From contig NZ_APHY01000002.1 in the NCBI RefSeq assembly GCF_000417505.1, forward strand, positions 1 through 63,661: a stretch of 63,661 nt of DNA, written 5' to 3'. The translations under genes were made by a program, and so were the position numbers. The notes below the pieces were generated by a model. It did not search any database and was not told the DNA's origin. It was given only the letters and a program-made list of their open reading frames with translations. This DNA is from Megasphaera sp. NM10 (GTDB lineage: Bacteria > Bacillota > Negativicutes > Veillonellales > Megasphaeraceae). Every line of letters starts with the position of its first letter. Position 1 is the stretch's first letter. Positions 36,077-44,392 of this stretch are shown here, piece after piece.

Positions 36077-37839
36077 TTATCCCCGATATGTCGTCGCCGT
36101 CAAAGACGGATGGATGACACCCGATTCGACATCGACGCCCATGACCTGTTCCAGTTTGGCAATGCCGACGTTGTAGTCGTACAGGGCCTGGATATGGTTG
36201 ACCTGGGCTTCGTTGAGGCTCAGCTGGGCATCGAGGACGTCCAGGTTGATGCCGACGCCGGCCTGGTAACGGATATTCTGGATACGATAATTTTCACGGG
36301 CCTGGTCGACGACAGTCTGCGTTTCTTCGACCTTCTGGGCGGCACTGCGGATGTTGAGGTAGGCCTGCTTGACTTCCAGCTGGACGGCTTCGCGGGTCTT
36401 CTGTTCCGTTTCACGGGCGACGAGGAGGTCCTGTTTGGCCTGGTTGACTTTAGCCTTCGTCGCGCCGCCGTCATATAAGCTGTAGGTGACGCCAGCAGCT
36501 ACTTTCCAACTTCTCTTATTAGCATCAATGCCTGGGAAGGTGTTGTCAGCCCAATCATTACCGCCTGTAATGGCGACAGTCGGCCTATTGCCGGCATTGG
36601 CGATGTCGATGTTGCGTTCCGCTTCCTGGACGGCAATGGCTGCCTGGAGGACTTCCGGCCGATATTTCATGGCATAGTCCGTCGCTTCCTGGAGGGAAAT
36701 GTTGTACGTATCGAAGGGCAGCTGATGGTCGGCCAAGTTGAGCTTCGTTTCCAAAGGCAGGCCGAGGATGTTGTTCAAGTTCGATTCAGCAATGGCAACG
36801 TTGTTGTCTGCCGTAATGGCCGTCGTCTTGGCGTTGGCCAGGGAGACATCAGACGAGAGGACGTCGACCTTGGCCTTGGTGCCGACGTTGTACTGAGCCT
36901 GGACGTTATCCAAGTGGCCCTGGAGGTTGTCGACGGCTTCATGGTAGACGCCTTGCAGTTCCTGATAAGCCAGGAGGCCATAATAGCCCTGGATAGCCGA
37001 ATATTTCGTCGCCTGTTCGACGCGCAGGATTTCTTCTTGGGCATTGGTCTTGCCTAATTTAGCGACATCGATCTGGCCTTCAACGAGCCCGCCGGTATAC
37101 AGCGGAATGTTGACGGAAATGCCATTAGAAAAAGCATTGCTGATACTATTGGCACTTCTAGCGCCACCACTTCCATAAGCACTGGGATCCATATGCAGAC
37201 GTTGCATAATATCTCTCAGTGCCCGAGCCGTACCATTTGTCCCTGCACTAGCAGAACTTGCATATGTAGCAACATCCGTAGCCCGGCTGCGCTGAGCACC
37301 AAAGGTATAGTCGATAGTCGGCTTCTTACCGGCCTGGGCTTGATTAATGGCGTATTCAGCCTCTTCAGGGCGTACTGGGAATTCTTGATATCCCGGTTGT
37401 AATCGAGGGCCATCTGAACGGTCTTGGGCAGGTTCAAATCGACCGTGCCATTGGTCGGTACGCGGCCGATGACGATGACCGGATCGATTTCCTGGTTCTT
37501 CGCCCGCTTATCCGCTGCTTTTTCAGCACTCTTGGCGGCATCGTCAGCGATTTTCTGAGCCAGTTCTTCGCGCAGTTCCGGCGTAATGTCTACGGGCCGG
37601 ACGGCGGCGGCAGCCTTCTTGGCTTTGGCTTCGGCCTTGGCGGCTTTCTTCTGCTGAGCTTTTTCAGCCTTGATTTCCTGCTGTTCCGCCTTGGCGCGGG
37701 ACTGGATCGCATCGGCCTGCGCTAAGTCGACAGGACGGACAGAAGCCGTCGTATCCGCTGCCGAAGCGGCGGCGACTGCGCTTATGGTCGTAATCATCAT
37801 GGCGATGACCAATTTCTTGTACAGTTTGTTGTTCATCAT
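36077..37839 (-). CDS. tolC: TolC-family outer-membrane efflux protein (frameshifted)
   Basis: TolC-type trimers form the outer-membrane duct of efflux and secretion systems. The first frame covers a signal peptide, an unusual Lys/Ala-rich stretch (residues 40-80, KAEKAQQKKAAKAEAKAKK) and the first helical segment (LPKTVQMALDYNRDIKNSQYAL). It breaks near 37361-37366; one missing base restores EAEYAINQAQAGKKPTIDYTF and the rest continues to 36077 with two typical outer-membrane-efflux repeats (AQYNVGTKAKVDVLSSDVSLANAKT and IRYQAGVGINLDVLDAQLSLNEAQ). The repaired length is about 587 residues. It follows mlaD by 28 bp, so lipid transport and TolC are co-transcribed. Confidence 0.87.
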
Positions 37840-37867
37840 GGGTACCCCCGTTTATTTCTATAATCTG

Positions 37868-39103
37868 CTAAAAAGCGTAACTAATACCATAATAATTGCC
37901 ACCGTCACTGCGACTCATGGGCCGCGTGAACTGGCTGAAGAGATAGAGATCCGGCGTCAGGCGGTACTGGGCTTTCAAACGGAAGCGCCAGTCATCGGGA
38001 TCATAGCCTTCCAGGGACAAGCGGAAAGGCCCGTCCCGGAAGAAGTCCAAGCCGGCACCGAGGTCGCCGTTGATCAGTCCGGCCCGCGTGTCGAACAGGC
38101 GGCCGCGGCGGCCGTACTGCAAGTTGAGGTTCGTACCGTTGCCGATGTTCTCTGCCCCGACGAGGCCGAACGTATCGCCACGGTACACCTTAAAATTTAC
38201 AGTGCCGCTGGTCTCATTCTTCGTCGTATTATATAAGAGTCCGGCTTCGCCCTGGACTTTGATGTCCGATGCGCCGCCGAGTATCTTATTCACTTTTGTT
38301 GTAATCTGGGCCGTATTATTCAGCGTCGTCTGAATATTGGCCTGGGTCTGCGGATCCGTCGTCATCTTTTCCATCGACTGGGCAATGATCTCGAAGCGGT
38401 CGGTGATCTGCTTCATGTTGGCCGCCGTGGCCCGGACGTTAGCTGAAGCCGCGCCATCGCCGTCGAGGTTCTGCATGGACGCGTTCATCTGAGCTGTCAT
38501 GGCTGCCATATTAGCCGTAATCTGCTGGATATTGCCGGCATTGGCATCCATCATCTGGCTCGTCTTGCCGGTAATATCGTCGATATGCTGGATGGAACCG
38601 CGCATAGCGGCCTGCGTCTTTTCATCGCCGATGATGGCATTGATATTCTTGACCATATCGTCAGCACTGCCCATGAGCTTGCCGGCACTATCCATCATGT
38701 CATCCATGTTCTTGCTCTGTGTGCCATCGATGTAATCTCCATCAGCGAGAAGATGATTCTTGTCATTCCCCGGTGTAATGGCCACGATTTTTTCGCCGAG
38801 CAGGCCGTCCGTCGTAATCGTCACTTTGGAATCGCGGGGGATTTCCGTCCCTTTTTCCAGTTTCACGGCCACATCGACGCCATCGCGGGACGGTTTTACA
38901 CTTTCAACCTTACCGACGTGGACGCCGACATAGCGGACGGAATTCCCTTTTTGCAGGCCATTGGCATCCTTGAATTCCGTATGGACGACAAAGCCGGGCT
39001 TACCAAAGATTTCGGCATGAGCCAGGGTCAGGACGACAAAGGTAAATAAGAGAACGCCGACGATGGTGACCAGACCGACTTTCGCTTCTGCACTCCACTT
39101 CAT
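37868..39103 (-). CDS. mlaD: MlaD-like MCE-domain lipid transport protein with predicted C-terminal barrel
   Basis: The 411-residue protein has an N-terminal membrane helix (9-29), an MCE domain (about 36-115, FKDANGLQKGNSVRYVGVHVG and LLGEKIVAITPG), a helical segment of about 150 residues (many Met, Asn, Gln), and a C-terminal region of alternating strands (TSGTVNFKVYRGDTFGLVG, LNLQYGRRGRL, FRLSLEGYDPDDW, FRLKAQYRLTPDLYLFSQF) ending in Phe. E. coli MlaD is about 180 residues; the longer form with a terminal barrel matches the trans-envelope MlaD described in Veillonella. It should bridge inner and outer membranes for phospholipid trafficking. The start overlaps the mlaF stop by four bases. 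Confidence 0.88.
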   Translation of the reverse strand: MKWSAEAKVGLVTIVGVLLFTFVVLTLAHAEIFGKPGFVVHTEFKDANGLQKGNSVRYVGVHVGKVESVKPSRDGVDVAVKLEKGTEIPRDSKVTITTDGLLGEKIVAITPGNDKNHLLADGDYIDGTQSKNMDDMMDSAGKLMGSADDMVKNINAIIGDEKTQAAMRGSIQHIDDITGKTSQMMDANAGNIQQITANMAAMTAQMNASMQNLDGDGAASANVRATAANMKQITDRFEIIAQSMEKMTTDPQTQANIQTTLNNTAQITTKVNKILGGASDIKVQGEAGLLYNTTKNETSGTVNFKVYRGDTFGLVGAENIGNGTNLNLQYGRRGRLFDTRAGLINGDLGAGLDFFRDGPFRLSLEGYDPDDWRFRLKAQYRLTPDLYLFSQFTRPMSRSDGGNYYGISYAF

Positions 39104-39852
39104 AGGCTATCCCCTCTTTCTTCTGGAAGACGCCCGCCGTGGATAAAGCGCTGCACTTCCTCATCATCTGTATGGGCAAAGGTCTTCTTATCGGCAATGA
39201 GCCGGAAGCGCCCGTCTTGTAAATAAGCCAGGCGGTCAGCGACATAGAAGGCCGAGTCCATATCGTGGGTGACGATGACCGACGTCGCATGGATCTGCTT
39301 CTGCATACTGACGACCAGGCGGTTGATATCCATACAGCGCAGCGGGTCCAGGCCGGCTGTCGGTTCATCGTAGAGGATGACCTGCGGGTCCAGGGCAATG
39401 GCCCTGGCCAGGCTGACGCGCTTCTTCATGCCGCCTGATAAATCGTTGGGCATCATGTCCTCGATGCCTTCCAGGCCGACAAGGTGGAGTTTCTCCTCAA
39501 CGATGCGCTGGATCGTCGCTTCATCGTCTTTCGTATGCTGGCGCAGGCCAAAGGCGACGTTTTCGCCGACAGTCATGGAATCGAAGAGGGCCGAATACTG
39601 GAAGACCATGCCCATATGACGGCGCACAGCCGTCAGCTGTTCCTCATCAAAGGTAGTAATGTCTTCATCGTGAAAGAAGACCTGCCCTTTCGTCGGCTTC
39701 TGCAGGCCGATGATCAGGCGCAGGATGGTACTCTTGCCTGAACCGCTGGCACCGAGGATGGCCAGGGTTTCACCCTGATGGATATCTAAATTGATGTTGT
39801 CTAGTATGACCCGGTCGCCATAGGCGACGGTCACATTGCGAAGACGGATCAT
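39100..39852 (-). CDS. mlaF: Mla lipid-transport ABC ATPase MlaF
   Basis: This ATPase powers the MlaEFD lipid transporter. The 250-residue protein has Walker A GASGSGKST near 40, a Q-loop region, signature LSGGMKKRV, Walker B VILYDEPTAGLDP and switch His in VTHDMDSA. The ATG at 39852 follows GAGGAG and is preferred to an upstream TTG that overlaps the mlaE stop. The order mlaE-mlaF-mlaD is conserved. Confidence 0.93.
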   Translation of the reverse strand: MIRLRNVTVAYGDRVILDNINLDIHQGETLAILGASGSGKSTILRLIIGLQKPTKGQVFFHDEDITTFDEEQLTAVRRHMGMVFQYSALFDSMTVGENVAFGLRQHTKDDEATIQRIVEEKLHLVGLEGIEDMMPNDLSGGMKKRVSLARAIALDPQVILYDEPTAGLDPLRCMDINRLVVSMQKQIHATSVIVTHDMDSAFYVADRLAYLQDGRFRLIADKKTFAHTDDEEVQRFIHGGRLPEERGDSL

Positions 39853-39860
39853 AGCACTCC

Positions 39861-40625
39861 TCAATACAATAGAACCGATAAGATATAATTGCAGATAAAG
39901 ATGAAAATAATCGACGTGACGACGGACTTCGTCGTAGCCTGGCCGACGCCTTCGGCCCCGCTCTGGGCATGCATGCCTTCATTGCAGGCGACGAGGGCGA
40001 TGATACCGCCGAAGAACATGGCCTTGATGAGGCCGTAGACGACGTCGCTGACTTCCGTAAAGAGTTCGATGGAATTCACATAGGTGAAATGCGTGAGCCC
40101 GGCGCCCAATGTGGCCACGCCGTAGCCGCCGGCCGTACCGATGACATAGCCGTAAAAGGCCAGGATAGGCACCATGACGACGCAGGCTGCAAAGCGCGGT
40201 ACGACGAGATAGGCAATGGGATTGACGGCCATACAGCGCAGGGCATCGATCTGTTCCGTGACCTTCATGGTCCCGATTTCAGCCGTCATGGCTGCACCGA
40301 CGCGGCCTGCCATGACGACGCCAGTTAAAATAGGGCCTAATTCACGGCCCATGGCGACGGACATGACGCCGCCCAGCGTCGACTGGGCGCCATAGCGCAA
40401 GAGAATATCGACGATCTGCAAGGTCATGACCATGCCGGCAAAGAGCAGGGTCAGGCTGACGATAGGCAGGGAATTAACGCCGAGATGAGCCATCTGGGCA
40501 AGGGTCAGGCGGCGTTGTATCTTTGGCAGCTGACGCAGGGTCTGGCCAAAGAGGATGGCAATGACGCCGACTTGTTCAAAGACACGGAGCGTAAAGCTGC
40601 CGATGCCTTCCAAAATTTCCTGCAT
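39861..40625 (-). CDS. mlaE: Mla lipid-transport permease MlaE
   Basis: The 254-residue integral membrane protein has five to six hydrophobic segments and the family blocks MGRELGPILTGVVMAGRVGAAMTAEIGTMK (in two pieces here) and EQIDALRCMAVNPIAYLVVPR. This matches the MlaE/YrbE permease family, which forms the inner-membrane core around which MlaF and MlaD assemble. It is first in the mlaE-mlaF-mlaD-tolC operon, with a good promoter 37 bp upstream of its start. Confidence 0.93.
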   Translation of the reverse strand: MQEILEGIGSFTLRVFEQVGVIAILFGQTLRQLPKIQRRLTLAQMAHLGVNSLPIVSLTLLFAGMVMTLQIVDILLRYGAQSTLGGVMSVAMGRELGPILTGVVMAGRVGAAMTAEIGTMKVTEQIDALRCMAVNPIAYLVVPRFAACVVMVPILAFYGYVIGTAGGYGVATLGAGLTHFTYVNSIELFTEVSDVVYGLIKAMFFGGIIALVACNEGMHAQSGAEGVGQATTKSVVTSIIFIFICNYILSVLLY

Positions 40626-40661
40626 GAAAGACCGTCCTTTCTTTAAGTATCATACTACTTT

Positions 40662-40690
40662 ACTATACCATCATTAAAAATGGATGTAAA
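40662..40690 (-). promoter_or_regulatory. Promoter of the mlaE-mlaF-mlaD-tolC operon
   Basis: On the minus strand TTTACA (40685-40690) and TATAGT (40662-40667) are 17 bp apart. The remaining 110 bp up to the terminator at 40805 are A/T-rich with no further feature seen. Confidence 0.7.
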
Positions 40691-40804
40691 ACACCTGTAT
40701 TCAATTGTGCCTAAATTGTGAGAAAGAAAATAAGGAAAACTAAAATTGCAATTTGAGTTTTCTACAGCTAAAATAATAGCATTTTATGCGAAAAATGGCA
40801 AGGG

Positions 40805-40838
40805 AAAAGGCGCTGTCATATGAAGACAGCGCCTGTTT
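40805..40838 (-). terminator. Intrinsic terminator after the S55 peptidase gene
   Basis: The stem ggcgctgtc/gacagcgcc with loop atatgaa is nearly the same as the tkt terminator, with a TTTT tail on the minus strand. A repeat block separates it from the gene's stop codon. Confidence 0.8.
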
Positions 40839-40938
40839 AGTGGCTCGTGGCTCGTGGTTAGTGGCTAGTGGCTAGCTGCTGACTGCGACATGCGGCCTAC
40901 GGCCTGCGGGACGCCCTTTGGGCGTCCCCTACGAACGG
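40839..40938. repeat. Heptamer array plus hairpin module abutting the S55 peptidase stop codon
   Basis: From 40839 the sequence divides into ten consecutive 7-bp units: AGTGGCT, CGTGGCT, CGTGGTT, AGTGGCT, AGTGGCT, AGCTGCT, GACTGCG, ACATGCG, GCCTACG, GCCTGCG. Then follows a hairpin gggacgccc-ttt-gggcgtccc (40908-40928) and ctacgaacgg, touching the stop codon at 40939. The hairpin is repeated almost exactly at 47230-47250. Confidence 0.85.
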
Positions 40939-42957
40939 CTAGTGGAACATATCCAGATCGACGGTGCGGATCGGTTCAGCCGATTTCTTATCCTGGCCTT
41001 TATCGGGTTTCTTGTCGCTTCCCTTGTCATCTTTCTTGGTTGTATCCTTGTTGTCATCGCTGCTCTTATCGGCTTTGACCAATTCATCATCCTGCGAGGA
41101 CCCGTCGGTTTCTTCACCGATGACGGCTTTCGCTTCGTTGATGTTGTGGTTCTTGGCCAAATAAGCGTCGCGTTTTTCCGGCGTGACGACTTTGATGGTG
41201 ATCTGACCGTCGCCTTTGACGATATACGGTGTCGGAATGGAAGATTTGGCGTCGTTCGGATTTTCATCGCCGATGTTGTGCTTGTCCGGTTTGATGACAT
41301 CCTTGGCGCTGGTCCCCGGTTCTTTGCCGCGGATCTTTTCCTTCTTCACTTTCGTGCCGCTTTCGTTGATCATGCTGACGCCCTGGCTGAGGATTTCGAT
41401 GACCAAGTCATTGTTGGCATCTTCTTTTTCGATTTCCTTCTTCAGTTCATTGAAATCCTTATAATGGCGCAGGCGCTGGACGATTTCGTCAGTCAGGTTG
41501 TAGCGCTGTTTTTCGATGAGGTACGGCAGAGGAATGACGCCGCCGCCGCGCACTTCCAGGACCATATCGCCGAGAGGCTGGTTCTTGGGGACGGTGAAGC
41601 TCATGGTCTTCACTTCATCGACACCGCGGTACGGGTGGAGCTTGACCTTGAAATAGACCGTATCGCCCGGGCTGACAACGACAGGCGCTGCCGACGCATC
41701 GACGATGGTCGCCGACTTGCAGGCCTGCGTGATATCGACGGACATGTTGATGTCCAGGATAGGATAGTCGATGAACTCATTGTGTTTCAAGATATCCAGT
41801 ACATTGTAGAGCTCGTCGATACTCTTTTCATTGATGTTATCTTCGGAATAATACATATTGTGCCGGGTAATATCTTTATCACGGCCATTGGAAGAGCGGA
41901 TGGTATACGACAAGGTCGCCGTGCCGCCGCCCGTGCGGTCGATGGTCTTATTGACCGTATTGTACACCGTCGTAGCCGCCAGGACCGGAGTCAGTTCATT
42001 GTCTTCGATGATCTTGACGCGCTTGGTCATGGCCGTGTCGGTGTCCGTATCCCTGGCCTTGATGACGACGGGAATGCCCGGTGCCAGATAGCCATACTGG
42101 CCGCCGATGCCGGCGCCGCGGTCCTGAGTGATTTTGCCCACTTCGGCACCGATAGAGCCCAGCTTAAAGGAACTGGACAGGTTATTGACGACTGTAAAGA
42201 TATAGGCATTGTGCATGAAATAATTGATGCTGCCCTTTTTCAGGAAGGGATGGCCAAAGGCGACGATGTGGTCGTTGTCGACGTAAGTGACCGTCCCGAT
42301 GGCACCCATCTTCATATCGCCGTTGACGAAGGCTGCGGCGACGCTGCTGCCCGGTTCCAGGGGCAGGGCCGTGCTGTCGCTGCTGGCCGAAGCCGTATCG
42401 ACAGGCATGAAGTTATAGCCCGGCAGTTTGCTCTGCATCCACGCTGTCGACACGCTGTCGAAGCCCGACGTCATGAGCGGCGTCGCAATGGGGATGAGCG
42501 ATGATTCGCGGGCGTTGAAAGGCCGGATTTCTTCTCTCGTCGGCACATTCCAGAGCTTGATCATATCGTTGATAGGCGTAATCATGCCGACGCGGGAATT
42601 GGTAAAGGACCAGCCGTAAGCGACGGCACCGAGCAGTTTGCCATTGATATAGACCGGGCTGCCGCTCATGCCCTGAGCGATGCCACCCGTTTCTTCAATG
42701 AGGGGCCCGGAAAACTTGGCCAGGACCAAGTCCCCTGACGGGCCGCTGTTCTTCATGACCCCTAAGATTTCGACGGGGAAGGTATCAATAGTCGTACCGT
42801 GGACGACGGTCTTGGCATAGCCCGTCATCCCCGGCTGGACTTCACTGACATTCATGAACTCCTGTGCCTGTGCCGAAAGAGCCAGGATACAGGAAAGGGC
42901 CGCGGTCAGACAGACCCGGCCCAACGTACGCCGCAAGGCGGAGACTTTCTTCATCAT
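40939..42957 (-). CDS. SpoIVB-type peptidase S55 domain protein, exported
   Basis: The protein of about 672 residues has a signal peptide (SCILALSAQA) and an N-terminal S55 domain: VSEVQPGMTGYAKTVVHGT, then GIAQGMSGSPVYINGKLLGA with the nucleophile Ser of GMSGSP, as in the sporulation protease SpoIVB. About 400 further residues include beta-rich exported sequence and a C-terminal Lys/Asp-rich tail. No sporulation genes are in the window, so a role in envelope processing is more likely here than spore formation. The most likely start is one of two adjacent ATGs (42957 or 42954); the frame is open four codons further up. It overlaps or abuts the lipoyl-like gene. Confidence 0.8.
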   Translation of the reverse strand: MMKKVSALRRTLGRVCLTAALSCILALSAQAQEFMNVSEVQPGMTGYAKTVVHGTTIDTFPVEILGVMKNSGPSGDLVLAKFSGPLIEETGGIAQGMSGSPVYINGKLLGAVAYGWSFTNSRVGMITPINDMIKLWNVPTREEIRPFNARESSLIPIATPLMTSGFDSVSTAWMQSKLPGYNFMPVDTASASSDSTALPLEPGSSVAAAFVNGDMKMGAIGTVTYVDNDHIVAFGHPFLKKGSINYFMHNAYIFTVVNNLSSSFKLGSIGAEVGKITQDRGAGIGGQYGYLAPGIPVVIKARDTDTDTAMTKRVKIIEDNELTPVLAATTVYNTVNKTIDRTGGGTATLSYTIRSSNGRDKDITRHNMYYSEDNINEKSIDELYNVLDILKHNEFIDYPILDINMSVDITQACKSATIVDASAAPVVVSPGDTVYFKVKLHPYRGVDEVKTMSFTVPKNQPLGDMVLEVRGGGVIPLPYLIEKQRYNLTDEIVQRLRHYKDFNELKKEIEKEDANNDLVIEILSQGVSMINESGTKVKKEKIRGKEPGTSAKDVIKPDKHNIGDENPNDAKSSIPTPYIVKGDGQITIKVVTPEKRDAYLAKNHNINEAKAVIGEETDGSSQDDELVKADKSSDDNKDTTKKDDKGSDKKPDKGQDKKSAEPIRTVDLDMFH

Positions 42958-42965
42958 GGTATATC

Positions 42966-43256
42966 TCATTTCGTTTCCACCACGACGACAACGGCGCCTT
43001 GCTGCACTTGTGATCCCGGCTGAACGAGGACGGTCTTGACGACGCCATCCTTGTCAGAACGGGCAGCCGGCATCGGACCGGCCAGGGAATTCACCGTAAG
43101 CAGGACATCTCCCTCTTTGACGGCTGCACCGACAGGGGCTACGCTGACGACGCTGCCGCTCAATACCGTCGTGTACGATACGTCAGCAGCTGCGGCCGGC
43201 ATAGCCATCAGACCTGCTAACCCAGCTAATACGGCGAGTCTGCGAAACTTTTTCAT
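42966..43256 (-). CDS. Exported biotin/lipoyl-like domain protein without a modifiable lysine
   Basis: The 96-residue protein has a signal peptide (residues 1-24, MAMPAAAADV) followed by a single domain whose hydrophobic spacing matches the biotinyl/lipoyl fold: LSGSVVSVAPVGAAVKEGDVLLTV, then DGVVKTVLVQPGSQVQQGAVVVVVE. The loop where the modified Lys of a MKM motif should lie reads NSLAGPMPAARSDKDG, with no Lys at that point, so it is probably not biotinylated or lipoylated. Similar unmodified domains occur in HlyD-type adaptors. Its role is unknown; it is encoded immediately before the S55 peptidase. Confidence 0.7.
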   Translation of the reverse strand: MKKFRRLAVLAGLAGLMAMPAAAADVSYTTVLSGSVVSVAPVGAAVKEGDVLLTVNSLAGPMPAARSDKDGVVKTVLVQPGSQVQQGAVVVVVETK

Positions 43257-43297
43257 GACGGCTCCCTCCTTCTCAGCTCCGCCTGCTGCGGAGCACT

Positions 43298-44392
43298 CTA
43301 TAAATCATCAAAACTATCTTTTAAGCGGTCCATTTCCCGCAAAGCCTTACCGGCTCCGTTGGCGACGCACAACAAAGGTTCATCGCAGAGATAGGCGGCC
43401 ATGCCTGTCGTCTGGGAAATGAGGCGGTCGAAACTATCCAGGAGCAGGCCGCCGCCGGTAAGGACAATGCCATGGTCGGCAATGTCCGCAGCCAGTTCGG
43501 GCGGTGTCTTTTCCAGGATGGAAACGATCGTCTTGAGGACGGTCTGAATCGGTTCGTCCAGGGCCTGGCGGATTTCCTGCGAGTCGATATCGACCGACGT
43601 CGGCAGGCCCGTTTCCGTGCTGCGGCCGCGGACATCGGCTGTCATGCGCCGGCCGTCGCCCATGGCCGTGCCGATGAGTATCTTCAGCTCTTCTGCTGTG
43701 TGCTGACCGATGGCGACGTGCTTGATCTTTTCCAAATAGCGGATAATCGCTTCGTCAAAAGTGTTGCTGCCAATGCGCAGGGATTCGCTGATGACGACGC
43801 CGCTCAGGCTGAGGACGGCGACGTCCGTCGTCCCGCCACCCATGTCGACGACCATGGAACCATTAGACGTGGCAATGTCCAGACCGGCGCCGATAGCGGC
43901 AGCCAGCGGTTCTTCCATGACCGTCGTCTTGCGGGCACCGGCCTGCATGGCCGCTTCGATGACGGCCCGCCGTTCGACGTTGGTGACGCTCGACGGGACG
44001 CAGATGACGACGCGGGGTTTAAAGATCAGGGCCTTGCCGATGGCCTTGCGGATGAAGTAGCGCAGCATGTATTCCGTCGCGTCGTAGTCGGCGATGACGC
44101 CGTTGCGCAGCGGATGGTAGGCGTGGATGTTACGCGGCGTCCGCCCCAGCATGGCCTGGGCTTCGCGGCCGATGGCGACGACTTTATTTTCCATCGTATC
44201 GACGGCGATGACGGCCGGTTCATTGACGACAATGCCCCGGTTCTTGACGAACACGATGATATTGGCCGTTCCCAGGTCGATAGCGATATCGCTGCCGAAC
44301 CAGTTGGCCAGAAAGAACGAATGAGACTGTTTCGGCTGTACTCTTTTCTTAGTTTTCTTCTTCCTCAATATTGACGCGAACAATGTCTGCAC
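43298..44392 (-). CDS. mreB: Rod-shape-determining actin homologue MreB/Mbl
   Basis: MreB/Mbl filaments guide lateral wall synthesis. The 364-residue protein has the actin-fold phosphate loops [13 protein letters not shown] near 36 and [15 protein letters not shown] near 165, and the adenosine motif [14 protein letters not shown] near 305. The start is uncertain: the frame begins at a GTG 44 bp inside murA and adds about 30 basic residues (RKKKTKKRV) before the usual N-terminus, and no ATG lies between. Translation probably couples to murA. The neighbour murA supports a cell-wall role. Confidence 0.9.
   Translation of the reverse strand: MQTLFASILRKKKTKKRVQPKQSHSFFLANWFGSDIAIDLGTANIIVFVKNRGIVVNEPAVIAVDTMENKVVAIGREAQAMLGRTPRNIHAYHPLRNGVIADYDATEYMLRYFIRKAIGKALIFKPRVVICVPSSVTNVERRAVIEAAMQAGARKTTVMEEPLAAAIGAGLDIATSNGSMVVDMGGGTTDVAVLSLSGVVISESLRIGSNTFDEAIIRYLEKIKHVAIGQHTAEELKILIGTAMGDGRRMTADVRGRSTETGLPTSVDIDSQEIRQALDEPIQTVLKTIVSILEKTPPELAADIADHGIVLTGGGLLLDSFDRLISQTTGMAAYLCDEPLLCVANGAGKALREMDRLKDSFDDL

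Noticed and set aside
37340-37380. Programmed frameshifting in tolC (and the other four broken genes)
   Set aside because: No slippery heptamer with downstream pseudoknot was seen, and the sites differ; simple indels or sequence errors explain them better.
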